A stretch of DNA of 64,000 nt from assembly GCA_963725895.1 (NCBI GenBank), contig CAVSAJ010000002.1, forward strand, positions 62,001 to 126,000, in the 5' to 3' direction. The position numbers were made by a program, and so were the translations under genes. The notes beneath the pieces are model-generated. The model was not told the DNA's origin. It saw only the letters and a program-made list of their open reading frames with translations, and made no database searches. Origin of the DNA: Bog-473 sp963725895. GTDB lineage: Bacteria; Actinomycetota; Acidimicrobiia; Acidimicrobiales; RAAP-2. Shown here piece by piece: positions 1 to 8,139 of the stretch (the stretch's first letter is position 1; each line of letters begins with the position of its first letter).

Positions 1-437
1 CGCACGTAGGCCTTGGCGGCAATGGAGCAGCTGTATTCGAAAACCAGAGCTTGGTGCCATGTACGGATCAGTTCGGGCGTGAGCGCGTTGAGGGGCTGAT
101 GGCCCAATGCAGGGACGTCGTTGGCGACACACGGAAGGATGTGCGCCTCGAGCTGGTGCGTGTAGATCTCCACCGTCCGAGGAGCGAGGCGACCTTGGTG
201 GCTGAGCCATTCCCAAGCGAAGTCCTCGAGAAGAACCCGGGAACGCTCCGGGTCCCCGGGGCGGCCGGCGGCGAGTGCCGCCCGCTGGTGATCCAGCCAG
301 AGCGTCGCATCGGTCTTGGTGGCGAAGGTGTCCGGAGCCTTTATCCGGCGACCGTCGGGCAGCAGAACGCGGGCCTGCCAGCGTCCCGAAGGGAGACGCC
401 GCACACTTCCGAATTGTCGCTGACCGTTCCTTCCCAC
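1..437 (-). CDS. int: Tyrosine-type phage/ICE integrase, N-terminal part (runs off the left edge)
   Basis: Site-specific recombinase that would integrate and excise a mobile element; only the first ~145 residues are in the window. Read from a GTG at 437, preceded by a GAGG ribosome-binding motif and an in-frame stop just upstream, so the start is well constrained. The N-terminus has the arm-binding pattern of actinobacterial integrases (RQFGSVRRLPSGRWQARVLL, then DGRRIKAPDTFATKTDATLWL), followed by the start of the SAM-like core-binding domain (about residues 75-145: LAPRTVEIYTHQLEAHILP). The catalytic R-H-R-Y domain lies outside the window. A small excisionase-like gene sits about 100 bp upstream, the usual int-xis pairing. 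Family assignment is firm; whether the element is still mobile cannot be seen. Confidence 0.85.
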   Translation of the reverse strand, partial: MGRNGQRQFGSVRRLPSGRWQARVLLPDGRRIKAPDTFATKTDATLWLDHQRAALAAGRPGDPERSRVLLEDFAWEWLSHQGRLAPRTVEIYTHQLEAHILPCVANDVPALGHQPLNALTPELIRTWHQALVFEYSCSIAAKAYV

Positions 438-538
438 GACCGTTCCTCACCGACGACTACGCATGCCCACACGACCCGGATCTCTCGCGCTCTAACTCGT
501 CCTTTCACTACCGAACGGTCGCGCCAACCGGCCCGAGG

Positions 539-760
539 TCACCGATTTCTTCTCCGGTTCCGTGCGGCGGACCGGGGCGTCGGCTGGCCCCGCAGCCCGT
601 CGACCCAGCCGGCCACTTCGTCAGGATCGAAGCGCACGTACTTGCCGAGCTTCAGAAACGGGATCCGCCGCTCCGACACGAGGCGGCGGACGTAGACCAC
701 CTCGACCCCGAGCCAGTGGGCCAGTCCCTCGACGTCGAGAAGTGAGGGGCGCTCCGCCAT
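539..760 (-). CDS. xis: Excisionase-like helix-turn-helix DNA-binding protein
   Basis: A 73-residue protein of the AlpA/MerR-like HTH_17 excisionase type. It has a single winged-helix unit (LLDVEGLAHWLGVEVVYVRR, then LVSERRIPFLKLGKYVRF and a DPDEVAGWVDG end), then a basic Arg-rich tail. Proteins of this kind bend DNA at attachment sites and set the direction of integrase action. It is transcribed toward the integrase with a gap of about 100 bp, consistent with a xis-int pair. The ATG at 760 has no strong ribosome-binding site. It could instead be a repressor-like HTH protein of the same element. Confidence 0.78.
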   Translation of the reverse strand: MAERPSLLDVEGLAHWLGVEVVYVRRLVSERRIPFLKLGKYVRFDPDEVAGWVDGLRGQPTPRSAARNRRRNR

Positions 761-784
761 CGAGCGTCGGGCTGGGTTAGAACG

Positions 785-1226
785 TTGGCAGTGGGCGGGA
801 CACCACGCCGCGGGTCATGGCTCCTCCTTGGGGCTCTGGTGGTGGCGCTCGTCGTCGGCCCAACGGCGGGTCTGGTGGCGGCGTCTGGTGCGGTCGCGGT
901 CCTGGCTCCGGGCCAAGTGGTGGAGGCGGCGCTGCCGGCACAGCCCGGCGGGCCGATCGTTCCGAGTGACGGGAGGCTGCGGGGCGCCGACTTCACCGCG
1001 GTCGTGACCCGGGTCGCGTTGGCCCCAATCGGAGGCTTCCTCGTCGGGTACGACCTACGTCGCCGGTGCCGGACGGCGGCTGGTCGCCTTCTCGCTCTCG
1101 GTCACTCAGGCCAGCGCCAACTCTGGTGTGGGCAACGCTCCGACGGGCGTCATCGCCAAGCTGGCGGTCGCGGGCTCGTCGGAGTGCCGCGGGCACCGGC
1201 GTGCCCCGACCCCGCGCCCCTGGTGA
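785..1226 (+). pseudogene. Degenerate secreted or membrane protein remnant
   Basis: The first frame opens at TTG 785 (or GTG 791) and encodes a clear hydrophobic signal/anchor (WLLLGALVVALVVGPTAGL) and about 60 further residues (VVTRVALAPIGG). Sense continues only after a +1 shift near 1050 (TTYVAGAGRRLVAFSLSVTQ, then NAPTGVIAKLAV), and that frame stops at 1224-1226. The pattern fits an exported beta-sandwich protein whose reading frame was broken and whose end was cut off by the IS21-type remnant that follows. Family unknown. The frameshift is seen directly; the link between the two frames is inferred from composition and continuity. Confidence 0.42.
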
Positions 1227-1295
1227 CGCGCTCATCGTCGATCTGCCCGCGGTCGCCGTCCGCTCACTCGACGACTACGCCATCGGGACTGAGTC

Positions 1296-2125
1296 ATGAA
1301 CACGACACCTCCGCCCCTCGCGGCCGACCTCGAGGCCGGGCTGCGCCGCCTCCGCCTCGGTGCCATGCGTCGTCTCTCGCCCGAGCTCTTGATGGTGGCC
1401 AAGACCCAGCGCTGGAAGCCCGAGGAGTTCTTGCGCACCTTGGTCGAGGCCGAGATCGCCTCGCGTGACGCGTCGAACGCGCGAGCCCGCCTCCTGAACG
1501 CCGCCTTCCCGGTGTCCAAGACGCTCGACGAGTTCGATGTCGACGCGTCGTCGGTCCCTCGGTCCAGCTTCGACTACCCGGTCAGCCTCGAGTGGATCGC
1601 CGCCAAGGAGAACCTGTGTCTGGTCGGACCGGCCGGGACCGGCAAGTCCCACCTCCTCGTCGCCCTCGGACACCAGGCCGTCGACGCCGGCAAGGGGTGC
1701 GCTACTTCACGGCTACCGACCTCGTCGAGAACCTCTATCGCGGACTGGCCGACAACTCCGTCGGCCAGGTGATCGAACAGATCCTCAAAGCCGACTTGAT
1801 CTTGATCGACGAGATCGGCTTCGCCCCGATGGACGACAACGGCGCCCAACTCTTCTTTCGCGTCGTCGCCGCAGCCTATGAGCGACGCTCGTTGGGCATC
1901 GGCTCGCCCTGGCCGTTCGAGGACTGGGGTCACTTCCTCCCCGAGCACACGACGGCCGTCAGCCTGCTCGACCGGCTCCTCCACCACAGCGTCCTCGTCG
2001 CGACCTCGGGCGAGTCATTTCGTCTCAAGAGGAAGCCCGTCGGAAGGGAGGTGGCCCGAAGCTCACGTAGAGTCAGGAATCACCGCGAGGGGTGCGTACT
2101 TCTGGTGGCCAAAACTGCGGAGTGA
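1296..2125 (+). pseudogene. istB: IS21-family istB helper ATPase, frameshifted (IS remnant)
   Basis: AAA+ helper of IS21-type transposition. The frame from ATG 1296 carries the N-terminal helical part and Walker A (GPAGTGKSH). Near 1697 the frame breaks (a single missing base within GGCAAGGGGTGCGC), and the rest continues in another frame: RYFTATDLVENLYRGL, Walker B LILIDEIGF, the sensor region YERRSLGIGSPWPFEDWG and the C-terminal LLDRLLHHSVL. ATG 1296 overlaps by ATGA the stop of a short upstream frame ending LPAVAVRSLDDYAIGTES. This is the coupling typical of istA-istB and suggests that only the last ~25 codons of istA survive. No full istA and no clear terminal inverted repeats are visible, so the element looks dead. 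Confidence 0.8.
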
Positions 2126-2414
2126 AAACCGGCCACGGACAGCTAACAGGGCGCCTGCACGCGCCAGCTCGCGGTGCAAGACTTCCGGACTAAGCCGAAA
2201 TTGCAGATCAAACAACTCATCGCTCACTGGACCACGTCCTTCCTTGATTCGACAGAAGTCCTGGCGGCACGCCGGGCTGACGATAGGACTGAGCTGTGAC
2301 TACTGAGGGGCCTGGTATCCCTTTGCCGTTCGTGCCGATCGACGCGCGCTCATGCCGGCTAGACCGATCAACGCGGTCCGCCGATCGCCAGAACTAGAAC
2401 CGATTCCAAATCCG

Positions 2415-2435
2415 TGTGGGCACGTTGTGGGCACG
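2415..2435. repeat. Two direct copies of TGTGGGCACG, 11 bp apart (possible integrase arm sites)
   Basis: TGTGGGCACG occurs at 2415-2424 and again at 2426-2435, spacing 11 bp, close to one helical turn. It sits in the otherwise gene-free stretch 2126-2494 between the IS21 remnant and the 3' end of tRNA-Phe. Short repeats in helical phase beside an attachment site are typical of arm-type integrase or excisionase binding sites; that role is inferred. Nothing else recognisable is present in this 370-bp gap except decayed sequence after istB. Confidence 0.5.
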
Positions 2436-2494
2436 AAATTCCGGGTCAGAAACCGACCGCCGATCCTTATGCCTTTCCACTAGGGACGTTTCGG

Positions 2495-2567
2495 TGGTCG
2501 GGCGCGGCATCGATCCGCGGACCTCACGCTTTTCAGGCGCGCGCTCTACCAACTGAGCTACCCGACC
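2495..2567 (-). tRNA. tRNA-Phe (GAA)
   Basis: Cloverleaf read on the minus strand: acceptor GGTCGGG with CCCGACC, D-stem GCTC/GAGC, anticodon loop CTGAAAA (anticodon GAA), and T-stem CGCGG/CCGCG. The 3' CCA is not encoded (ACCG follows). One oddity is the T-loop ATCGATG, with A in place of the usual first T. The 3' end faces the integrated element on the left, so this is the likely attachment gene. Confidence 0.9.
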
Positions 2568-2612
2568 GGGTATCCAGGCCCCACCGCCCGAGGACGATCC
2601 GGAGCTTGGTGG

Positions 2613-2687
2613 CGGACCTGACGGGATTTGAACCCGCGACCTCCGCCTTGACAGGGCGGCGTGCACTCCGAGCTGCACCACAGGTCC
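2613..2687 (-). tRNA. tRNA-Asp (GTC)
   Basis: Minus-strand cloverleaf: acceptor GGACCTG with CAGGTCC, D-arm GTGC...GCAC, anticodon stem CCGCC/GGCGG around loop CTGTCAA (anticodon GTC), T-arm GCGGG-TTCAAAT-CCCGT, discriminator G. It lies 45 bp upstream of tRNA-Phe on the same strand and is probably co-transcribed with it. Confidence 0.93.
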
Positions 2688-2756
2688 GTGGCGGCGATTC
2701 GCCGTGCTCCCCGGTCGGCGATTGAGCTTCCCGCTGAGCAGTCACTCACACTAGTC

Positions 2757-2786
2757 GGTTCCGGTTCGTGGCTTCCCTCCGGAACC
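2757..2786 (-). terminator. Hairpin downstream of the 2801-4098 gene pair
   Basis: Perfect 8-bp inverted repeat GGTTCCGG / CCGGAACC with a 14-nt loop, about 15 nt past the stop of the gene ending at 2801 and before the tRNA genes. There is no T-tract. It is placed as a terminator for the reverse-strand genes, though Rho-dependent or processing roles are possible. Confidence 0.45.
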
Positions 2787-2800
2787 AGGTCCGGCGGTGC

Positions 2801-3565
2801 CTACGGGGTGGCCGCCCGCAGGGCCGACACGCCGTCCCCGAACGCGGCGTACTGGGAGACCTCGAGCGCGCCGGCCAGCGTTGACGCACAGAGGCGATCG
2901 GTGATCTCCTCCGCCTCGTCGTGCTTGGCCTTGATCGCACTGACGTCGGCGAACGGCTCCGACCACCCGAAGAACTTCGCCTGGCCCTCGCCCTCGTTGG
3001 TCAGGATCGCCTCGAGCGGCGTGAGACCGACTGCGGTGGTGGCGACGAGGTGGAGACCGCCGCGCCACTCGCGCAATATCTGCATGAGCTGGGCCGCCCG
3101 GCCGGCAGGGTCGTCAGCGCGCGGGGCGTGGCGCCAGCCCACGAAGAGCGGGATCCCCGCGCCCTCGATCCCGTCGACCAGTTGCTCGCTGACCGCCACG
3201 ATGTCGAGTAGCCCCTCGACGTCGGCGTAGTGCTTTGCGCCCCACTCGCCGTGCGCCTCGGCCATCCGGGCCGCCGCGGCCGTCGCACCGGCCACACCGA
3301 TGCCCTCGGTGTACATCGTCGCGACGGCGTTCGGTTCGAACCACCCCATCGCCGACGTCACCACATCGGCTCCGACGTCGCCCAGCATGCCGCCACGGCC
3401 GGCGAAGTAGAAGGCGAACGGGTTGGCCCAGCCCCAGTCCGCCGCCAGCGCCATCACGTCGGGGCTCAGGTAGATGGCCGTCCCGATGTCGTGGACGGGG
3501 ACCGAGGTGGCGCGGACGACAGCGAGGGCTGCGTCCTGGTCTGCAGCCATGTGGCTCCTTGTCAT
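2801..3565 (-). CDS. SCO6745-family protein
   Basis: A 254-residue soluble protein resembling the actinobacterial SCO6745 family, for which no biochemical role is established. Family features visible are an N-terminal segment around HDIGTAIYLSPDVMALAADW, the FYFAGRGGMLGDVGADVVTS block (about residues 53-72), and the conserved C-terminal GLTPLEAILTNEGEGQAKFF block (about residues 190-209). Its ATG overlaps the stop of the upstream gene (TGATG), so the two are translationally coupled. Position beside a crotonase and an SDR/monooxygenase block suggests an accessory metabolic role, but that is only context. No signal peptide or membrane segment. Confidence 0.68.
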   Translation of the reverse strand: MTRSHMAADQDAALAVVRATSVPVHDIGTAIYLSPDVMALAADWGWANPFAFYFAGRGGMLGDVGADVVTSAMGWFEPNAVATMYTEGIGVAGATAAAARMAEAHGEWGAKHYADVEGLLDIVAVSEQLVDGIEGAGIPLFVGWRHAPRADDPAGRAAQLMQILREWRGGLHLVATTAVGLTPLEAILTNEGEGQAKFFGWSEPFADVSAIKAKHDEAEEITDRLCASTLAGALEVSQYAAFGDGVSALRAATP

Positions 3566-4098
3566 CAGGTGGGTCCGAAGGGAAGGGTGTTCGTGCTCAC
3601 CCGCAGGACGCGGCGCACGCCGGGGATGGTGCCGATGACTGCTTCGACGAGAAGGGCCATCTCGGTCACCACATCATCGAGGTGGGTGAAGCGTTCGTCG
3701 AGGATGCCGACGACGCCGGCCAGCTCAGGCGATACCTCTTGGAGCGACCGGGTCGCCTTGGGTAGTTCCATTGCCAGCTCGATCGCCACGCCGCTGAGCC
3801 GTTCGGTCAGGTTGCGAAGCGCGGCGGCCGAGTCCGAGAGGGACGGCAGCGACGAGTCGAGCGCGCCCACCGCCTGTTCGAGGCCGGAGACCGCGTGCGA
3901 GATCCCCAGCGACGCGAGGTCGATCCCCGAACCGGCCCTGTTGACGCCCCCGTCGATGCGCTCGAGCAGCGTCATCAGTCGATCGAGTCGCTCGGCCAGG
4001 TCGTTGACCGCCTCCATGGCGGTGAGCGCCGTCGAGGGGAGGCGCAGGATCGCACCGGGGAAGCGGATCAACGACTCGACGAGCGAGGGAGATTCCAC
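3565..4098 (-). CDS. Helical protein of unknown function, coupled to the SCO6745-family gene
   Basis: About 177 residues from a GTG at 4098 (MESPSLVESLIRFPGAILRL). I chose this start because everything upstream in the frame is low-quality sequence that runs antisense into the crotonase gene. The protein is rich in Leu, Ala and acidic residues in heptad-like spacing (AVNDLAERLDRLMTLLERI, LRNLTERLSGVAIELAMELP, DERFTHLDDVVTEMALLVEA), which predicts long amphipathic helices. It ends with a hydrophobic-basic stretch (IPGVRRVLRVSTNTLPFGPT). I do not recognise the family. A phasin-like or scaffolding role would fit the helices, but nothing proves it. It lies 64 bp beyond the crotonase gene and overlaps the next gene by one base. 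Confidence 0.62.
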   Translation of the reverse strand: MESPSLVESLIRFPGAILRLPSTALTAMEAVNDLAERLDRLMTLLERIDGGVNRAGSGIDLASLGISHAVSGLEQAVGALDSSLPSLSDSAAALRNLTERLSGVAIELAMELPKATRSLQEVSPELAGVVGILDERFTHLDDVVTEMALLVEAVIGTIPGVRRVLRVSTNTLPFGPT

Positions 4099-4162
4099 GT
4101 GCCGATCATGGGCGCGCGGGCGCCCCGTGTCCAGTACGCCCCCGGCATCCACCGTGTCGGCG

Positions 4163-4876
4163 TCAGCCCAACTCGGTCTCGATCGCTTCTCGCAGCTCGG
4201 TGAGGACGCGCCGGCGGACGCGCAGCTTGGTCGCCGCGTGTGCCGCACGATCGACGTGGGTGAGGTCATCGGCGGCGGCCCGGGTGGCCGCTGCCAATTG
4301 ATCGGGAGCGACAATCACATCGAGGAGCCCCGCGTCGACGGCGCCGCCGGGATCGAGGAGCGTGCCGGTCACGGCGCAGCGGTCGAAGGCCGGCGGGGTG
4401 AGACGGTGGCGAGCGAGGACGACGGCGAACCAGGGCAGCGTCAGCCCGATGCGCACCTCGTTCAGGCCCAGCTTGAACGGGCCGTCCGCGCCGAGACGGG
4501 CGTCGGCTGCCATGAGGAGGAAGGCGCCGGCGGGGAAGGCGTGGCCCGGGCACGCGGCCACGACGGGGGCGGGAAACGACAAGATGCGCTCGGCCAGCGT
4601 CGCCCCCAGCCGAAGCAGTTCGGGAGCGTCCCGTGGCGCATCGCGCAGGATCCCGAGGTCGAAGCCGGCGGAGAAGCAGCCCGGTCGTCCGATGAGCACG
4701 ACGACGGTCCCGTCCGCCTCGGCCTGATCGAAAGCCTGGTGCACCCCCCGTAGCATCGCGAGGGAGAAGACGTTGACCCCGCCGTCGTCCATCGTGATGG
4801 TGCTGATGGCGCCGTCGCGGGCGTAGGCGACGAGCCCTTCCGTGGGACCTGAGCTGGTGGTCGTGGTCACGGTCAT
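4163..4876 (-). CDS. Enoyl-CoA hydratase/isomerase (crotonase) family protein
   Basis: A 237-residue crotonase-fold enzyme, slightly short for the family (usually about 260). The first oxyanion-hole strand is GRPGCFSAGFDLGIL (about residues 63-77) and the second oxyanion/active-site segment is GHAFPAGAFLLMAADARLG (about 110-128). An EVRIGLTLPWF loop follows where many hydratases carry a catalytic acid. Members act on acyl-CoA thioesters by hydration, isomerisation or hydrolysis; the exact reaction cannot be told. It is the first gene of a reverse-strand group with the two genes below it, and divergent from a TetR regulator 110 bp away with an operator-like palindrome between them. Confidence 0.85.
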   Translation of the reverse strand: MTVTTTTSSGPTEGLVAYARDGAISTITMDDGGVNVFSLAMLRGVHQAFDQAEADGTVVVLIGRPGCFSAGFDLGILRDAPRDAPELLRLGATLAERILSFPAPVVAACPGHAFPAGAFLLMAADARLGADGPFKLGLNEVRIGLTLPWFAVVLARHRLTPPAFDRCAVTGTLLDPGGAVDAGLLDVIVAPDQLAAATRAAADDLTHVDRAAHAATKLRVRRRVLTELREAIETELG

Positions 4877-4925
4877 GGCGGCCTCCCTGGGCTGCGCTGC
4901 GGGGCTTATAGTGAAACTATGTTCC

Positions 4926-4938
4926 GAAACAGTGTTTC
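4926..4938. promoter_or_regulatory. Candidate TetR operator between crotonase and tetR genes
   Basis: The 110-bp divergent intergenic region contains the near-perfect palindrome GAAAC-AGT-GTTTC at 4926-4938, and a third GAAAC half-site in the same orientation at 4913-4917. It is A/T-rich against a GC-rich background and lies midway between the two start codons (4876 and 4987). A TetR-family regulator commonly represses itself and its divergent neighbour from such a site. Confidence 0.6.
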
Positions 4939-4986
4939 AATACAAGGGGTCTGCGTAGCAGGGCCTCGGGGAGGGTTCGCGGGCTG

Positions 4987-5577
4987 ATGCCGCGCACCAA
5001 GCTGCGCACGCCCGAGCTGCGGGAGCGGGTGCTGGTGAGCGCCCTCGACCTGCTCGCCGAGGCCGGCGCCGCCGGGTTGACCGCCCGCTCACTGGCGGCC
5101 CGGGCCGACACGTCGGCGCCCGCCCTCTACGAGCTCTTCGGCGACAAGTCCGGTGTGGTCCGCGAGCTCTACTTCGAGGGCTTCCGCAAGCTCGGCGACG
5201 AGTTGGCCGGCGTGCGCGAAGGGGAGGACCCGATCGCCGACCTCTGGGCTCTGGCCGCGGTCTACCGGCGCTTCATCCGGGCCAATCGGGACCTGGCCGA
5301 AGTGATGTTCTCGCGACCCTTCACCGACTTCGCGCCCGGCGCCGACGAGCTCGCCGCCACCGGCTCGGTGCGCAGCCTCATCGTGAACCGGGTGCGGCGC
5401 AGCATCGACGCCGGTCGTCTGCGCGGCGACGAGACGGACGTGGCACATGTGCTGGTCGCGATGATCCAGGGCATGGCCTTCGCCGAGGCGGCGGGACGGC
5501 TGGGGACCTCGACCGAGTCGATCGAGCGGCGCTGGCGGCTGGCGATCGGGACTGTGTTGAACGGGTTGGCCGCCTGA
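4987..5577 (+). CDS. TetR-family transcriptional regulator
   Basis: A 196-residue one-domain repressor. The N-terminal helix-turn-helix is intact (LRERVLVSALDLLAEAGAAG, then LTARSLAARADTSAPALYELF, about residues 10-50), and the C-terminal ligand domain has the IRANRDLAEVMFSRPFTDFA region. Divergently transcribed from the crotonase gene, it most likely represses that operon and itself at the GAAAC palindrome. The inducer would be a CoA thioester or its acid by analogy; this is not shown by the sequence. The ATG start gives the standard N-terminal length. Confidence 0.9.
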   Translation: MPRTKLRTPELRERVLVSALDLLAEAGAAGLTARSLAARADTSAPALYELFGDKSGVVRELYFEGFRKLGDELAGVREGEDPIADLWALAAVYRRFIRANRDLAEVMFSRPFTDFAPGADELAATGSVRSLIVNRVRRSIDAGRLRGDETDVAHVLVAMIQGMAFAEAAGRLGTSTESIERRWRLAIGTVLNGLAA

Positions 5578-5622
5578 GCCCCCGACGGCGACCCTCGGCC
5601 CGGGTTCGCTCGGGTCGTCCGC

Positions 5623-6510
5623 TCAGGGGGTACGTGTCGGTGCGGGCATTGGCGCTTTCGCCGGTTGGTGGCGCATGGCGCCGGCCCGGGCGCCTCTCGT
5701 CAGCACCGACTGATAGAGCCCGGCGGGCAGACGCGCCAGCAGGTCGATCGCCTTGGCGTCGGGACCGATGAGGGCGCGGCGGCGGTCGCGCTGCACCGCA
5801 GTGAGGATCTGGTGCGCCGCCTTCGTGGGGCTCGTGATGAAGAGGCGTTCGAAGTCCGCACGCGCCGCGTCGGTGACGGCGTCGCCGCTCAGCATGGCGA
5901 CGCTCGGGTCCACGCGGGCGTTGCGCGCGATGTTGGTCTTGATGCCGCCGGGGTGGACGGTCGTGACCGACACCGGGGCGCCTTCGATCTCGAGCTCCAT
6001 GCGCAGGGTGTCGGTGAACCCGCGCACAGCGAACTTGGCTGCGTTGTAGGCGGACTGGGAGGGGACACTGACCAACCCGAAGACGCTCGAGATGTTGACG
6101 ACGTGCCCCTCACCTGAGGCCTTGAGGTGGGGCAGGAACGCCTTGGTTCCGTACACGACGCCCCAGAAGTTGATGCCCATCAGCCACTCGAAGTCCTCAT
6201 AGGACATGGACTCGACCGTGGCCCCGAGTGCGACGCCGGCGTTGTTGACGACCAGATTCACCCGGCCGTGGTCGGCGACGACCCGCTCGGCCCAGGCCTC
6301 GACGGCAGCCCGGTCGGCAACGTCGAGATGCTGGGAGGTCACCTTCACGCCGTACCCTTCACAGCGCGCCACCGTCTCCGTCAGGCCCGCGTCGTCGATG
6401 TCGGCCAGGGAGAGCTGGGCACCGCGCCGGGCCAGGTCCTCGGCCAGCGCACGCCCGATGCCTGACGCCGACCCGGTGATCGCAGCCACCCGACCACCGA
6501 ACACCTTCAT
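5623..6510 (-). CDS. Short-chain dehydrogenase/reductase (SDR)
   Basis: A 295-residue classical SDR. The NAD(P)-binding motif TGSASGIG lies at about residues 12-19, NNAG at about 89-92, and catalytic Ser and the YNAAK motif at about 140-160 (ISSVFGLVSVPSQSAYNAAK). Residue D37 region LADIDDA after strand beta-2 suggests NAD+ preference. The tail beyond residue 280 is Pro/Ala-rich. It is the third gene of the reverse-strand set hydrolase - flavin monooxygenase - SDR, 15 bp behind the monooxygenase. The group resembles the flavin monooxygenase plus alcohol dehydrogenase arrangement of ketone and lipid oxidation operons such as mymA; the substrate is unknown. Confidence 0.88.
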   Translation of the reverse strand: MKVFGGRVAAITGSASGIGRALAEDLARRGAQLSLADIDDAGLTETVARCEGYGVKVTSQHLDVADRAAVEAWAERVVADHGRVNLVVNNAGVALGATVESMSYEDFEWLMGINFWGVVYGTKAFLPHLKASGEGHVVNISSVFGLVSVPSQSAYNAAKFAVRGFTDTLRMELEIEGAPVSVTTVHPGGIKTNIARNARVDPSVAMLSGDAVTDAARADFERLFITSPTKAAHQILTAVQRDRRRALIGPDAKAIDLLARLPAGLYQSVLTRGARAGAMRHQPAKAPMPAPTRTP

Positions 6511-6525
6511 GTCAGCAGGCCCACC

Positions 6526-8139
6526 TCAGTGGGCCACCGGCACGACGGGCTCCCGTCGGCCGGGGGCGCGGGGACCGCCACGAGCGGTGCGAGCAGAAGG
6601 ACCGGACGGATCCGAAGGACCGGAGAACTGCATGGCCGAGTCCTCGATGTCGCTCATCTTCAGCGCCCGGTAGTCGCGCAGATAGCTCTGGTACACCCGC
6701 CAGGGCTGGCGGCTGCCCTGCTTCGGCAGGAGATGGGCGGAGCGCTGGATGTAGCCCGAGCTCAGACCGAGCACCGGACCGTCCTCGGCGGCGGCGCCCT
6801 CGAGGTTGCGGGCAACGGACTGGGTCAGGCCGCGGGCGCGCATGTGATTGAGCAGACGGCACACGTAGTCGCACGTGAGGTCACACTTGAGCGTCCAGGA
6901 TGCGTTGACGTACCCGATGGCGACGGCCAGGTTCGGTACACCCTCGATCATCATTCCCTTGTAGGTGAGACGCGTTGCTGGGTCGACCACCTCGCCGTCG
7001 ACCCTGAGTGTGATGCCGCCGAGGAAGAGGAGCTCAAGCCCGGTCGCGGTCACGATGATGTCTGCCTCGAGCTCGGTGCCCGAGGCGAGCAGCACACCTT
7101 TCTCGGTGAAGCGCTCAATGTGGTCGGTGACCACCGAGGACGTGCCGGCGCGGATCGACGCAAAGAGATCGCCGTTGGGAACGGCACAGAATCGCTGGTC
7201 CCACGGGTCGTAGCGGGGGGTGAAGTGGGTGTCGATGTCGTAGCCGGGCGGTAGCGACCGCTCGAGGCCTTTGCGCAACATGCGCTTGACGAACCCGGGG
7301 TAGCGCCGGCTCACTCGGTAGAAGGCCTGCGTCAGCAAGGCATGGAACCACTTGGCGACCGTGCCCGCCTGTTTGGGCGGCAGGACCTTGCGTGCGAGGG
7401 CGGCGACCGGGCTGCGTTCCGGCAGCGAGGCGATATAGCTCGGCGAACGCTGGAGCATCGTGACGTGCGCGGCCGAGCGGGCGAGTGCGGGGACCAAGGT
7501 GACGGCGGTGGCGCCGCTGCCGATGACGACGATCCGCTTGCCCGTGACGTCGAGGTGCTCGGGCCAGGCCTGAGGATGCACGACGAGGCCGGCGAAGTCG
7601 TCCATGCCGGCGAAGTCGGGCAGGTACCCGTGGTCGTAGCGGTAGTAGCCACTGCACGAGAAGAGGAATCCGGCGCTCAGGTGCAGCGTCTCGCCGGTAT
7701 CGGTGCGCTCGGCCGTGACGTGCCATCGCGCGTCGGCACTCGACCAGTCCGCCGCAGCGACGTGGTGGTGGAAGCGGATGTGCGTGTCGACGCCCGACTC
7801 TGTCGCCGTGTCCTTGATGTACTGCAGGATCGAATCACCGTCGGCGATCGACTTCTCGCCGTCCCAGGGCCGGAACGAGTACCCGAGCGTGTGCATGTCG
7901 GAGTCGGAGCGGATCCCGGGGTAACGGAAGAGGTCCCAGGTTCCGCCCATGGTGCCGCGCGCCTCGAAGATGGCGTAGCTCGCCCATGGGCACTGGGTTT
8001 GCAGGTAGTGGCCGGCGCCGATCCCCGAGAGCCCCGCACCCACGACGAGCACGTCGAGGTATGGCGTCGGTGCCTCGAACTCGGCGGTGTCGGTGTGGGC
8101 GGTGTCGGTGTCGGCGGTGTCGGCGGCGAGTGACGCCAT
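6526..8139 (-). CDS. Flavin-containing monooxygenase, Baeyer-Villiger type
   Basis: A 537-residue FAD- and NADPH-dependent monooxygenase. An N-terminal Rossmann motif VVGAGLSGIGAGHYL (about residues 32-46), the Baeyer-Villiger fingerprint FAGLVVHPQAWP (FxGxxxHxxxWP, about 182-193), and a second nucleotide motif VVIGSGATAVT (about 204-214) are all intact, with the usual ATG motif TATGL further on. Such enzymes insert oxygen next to a ketone or oxidise heteroatoms. Start chosen at ATG 8139, which overlaps the stop of the upstream gene (TGATG); the longer open frame reaching 9357 is antisense to real genes. The first 22 residues are Thr/Asp/Ala-rich repeats (ADTADTDTAHTDTAE), probably disordered. 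Acts in the cytosol or at the membrane face. Confidence 0.9.
   Translation of the reverse strand: MASLAADTADTDTAHTDTAEFEAPTPYLDVLVVGAGLSGIGAGHYLQTQCPWASYAIFEARGTMGGTWDLFRYPGIRSDSDMHTLGYSFRPWDGEKSIADGDSILQYIKDTATESGVDTHIRFHHHVAAADWSSADARWHVTAERTDTGETLHLSAGFLFSCSGYYRYDHGYLPDFAGMDDFAGLVVHPQAWPEHLDVTGKRIVVIGSGATAVTLVPALARSAAHVTMLQRSPSYIASLPERSPVAALARKVLPPKQAGTVAKWFHALLTQAFYRVSRRYPGFVKRMLRKGLERSLPPGYDIDTHFTPRYDPWDQRFCAVPNGDLFASIRAGTSSVVTDHIERFTEKGVLLASGTELEADIIVTATGLELLFLGGITLRVDGEVVDPATRLTYKGMMIEGVPNLAVAIGYVNASWTLKCDLTCDYVCRLLNHMRARGLTQSVARNLEGAAAEDGPVLGLSSGYIQRSAHLLPKQGSRQPWRVYQSYLRDYRALKMSDIEDSAMQFSGPSDPSGPSARTARGGPRAPGRREPVVPVAH

Noticed and set aside
3230..4753. 507-codon forward frame across three reverse genes
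   Set aside because: Arg/Ser-rich shadow; the reverse strand carries coupled genes with a recognisable crotonase and SCO6745-type protein.
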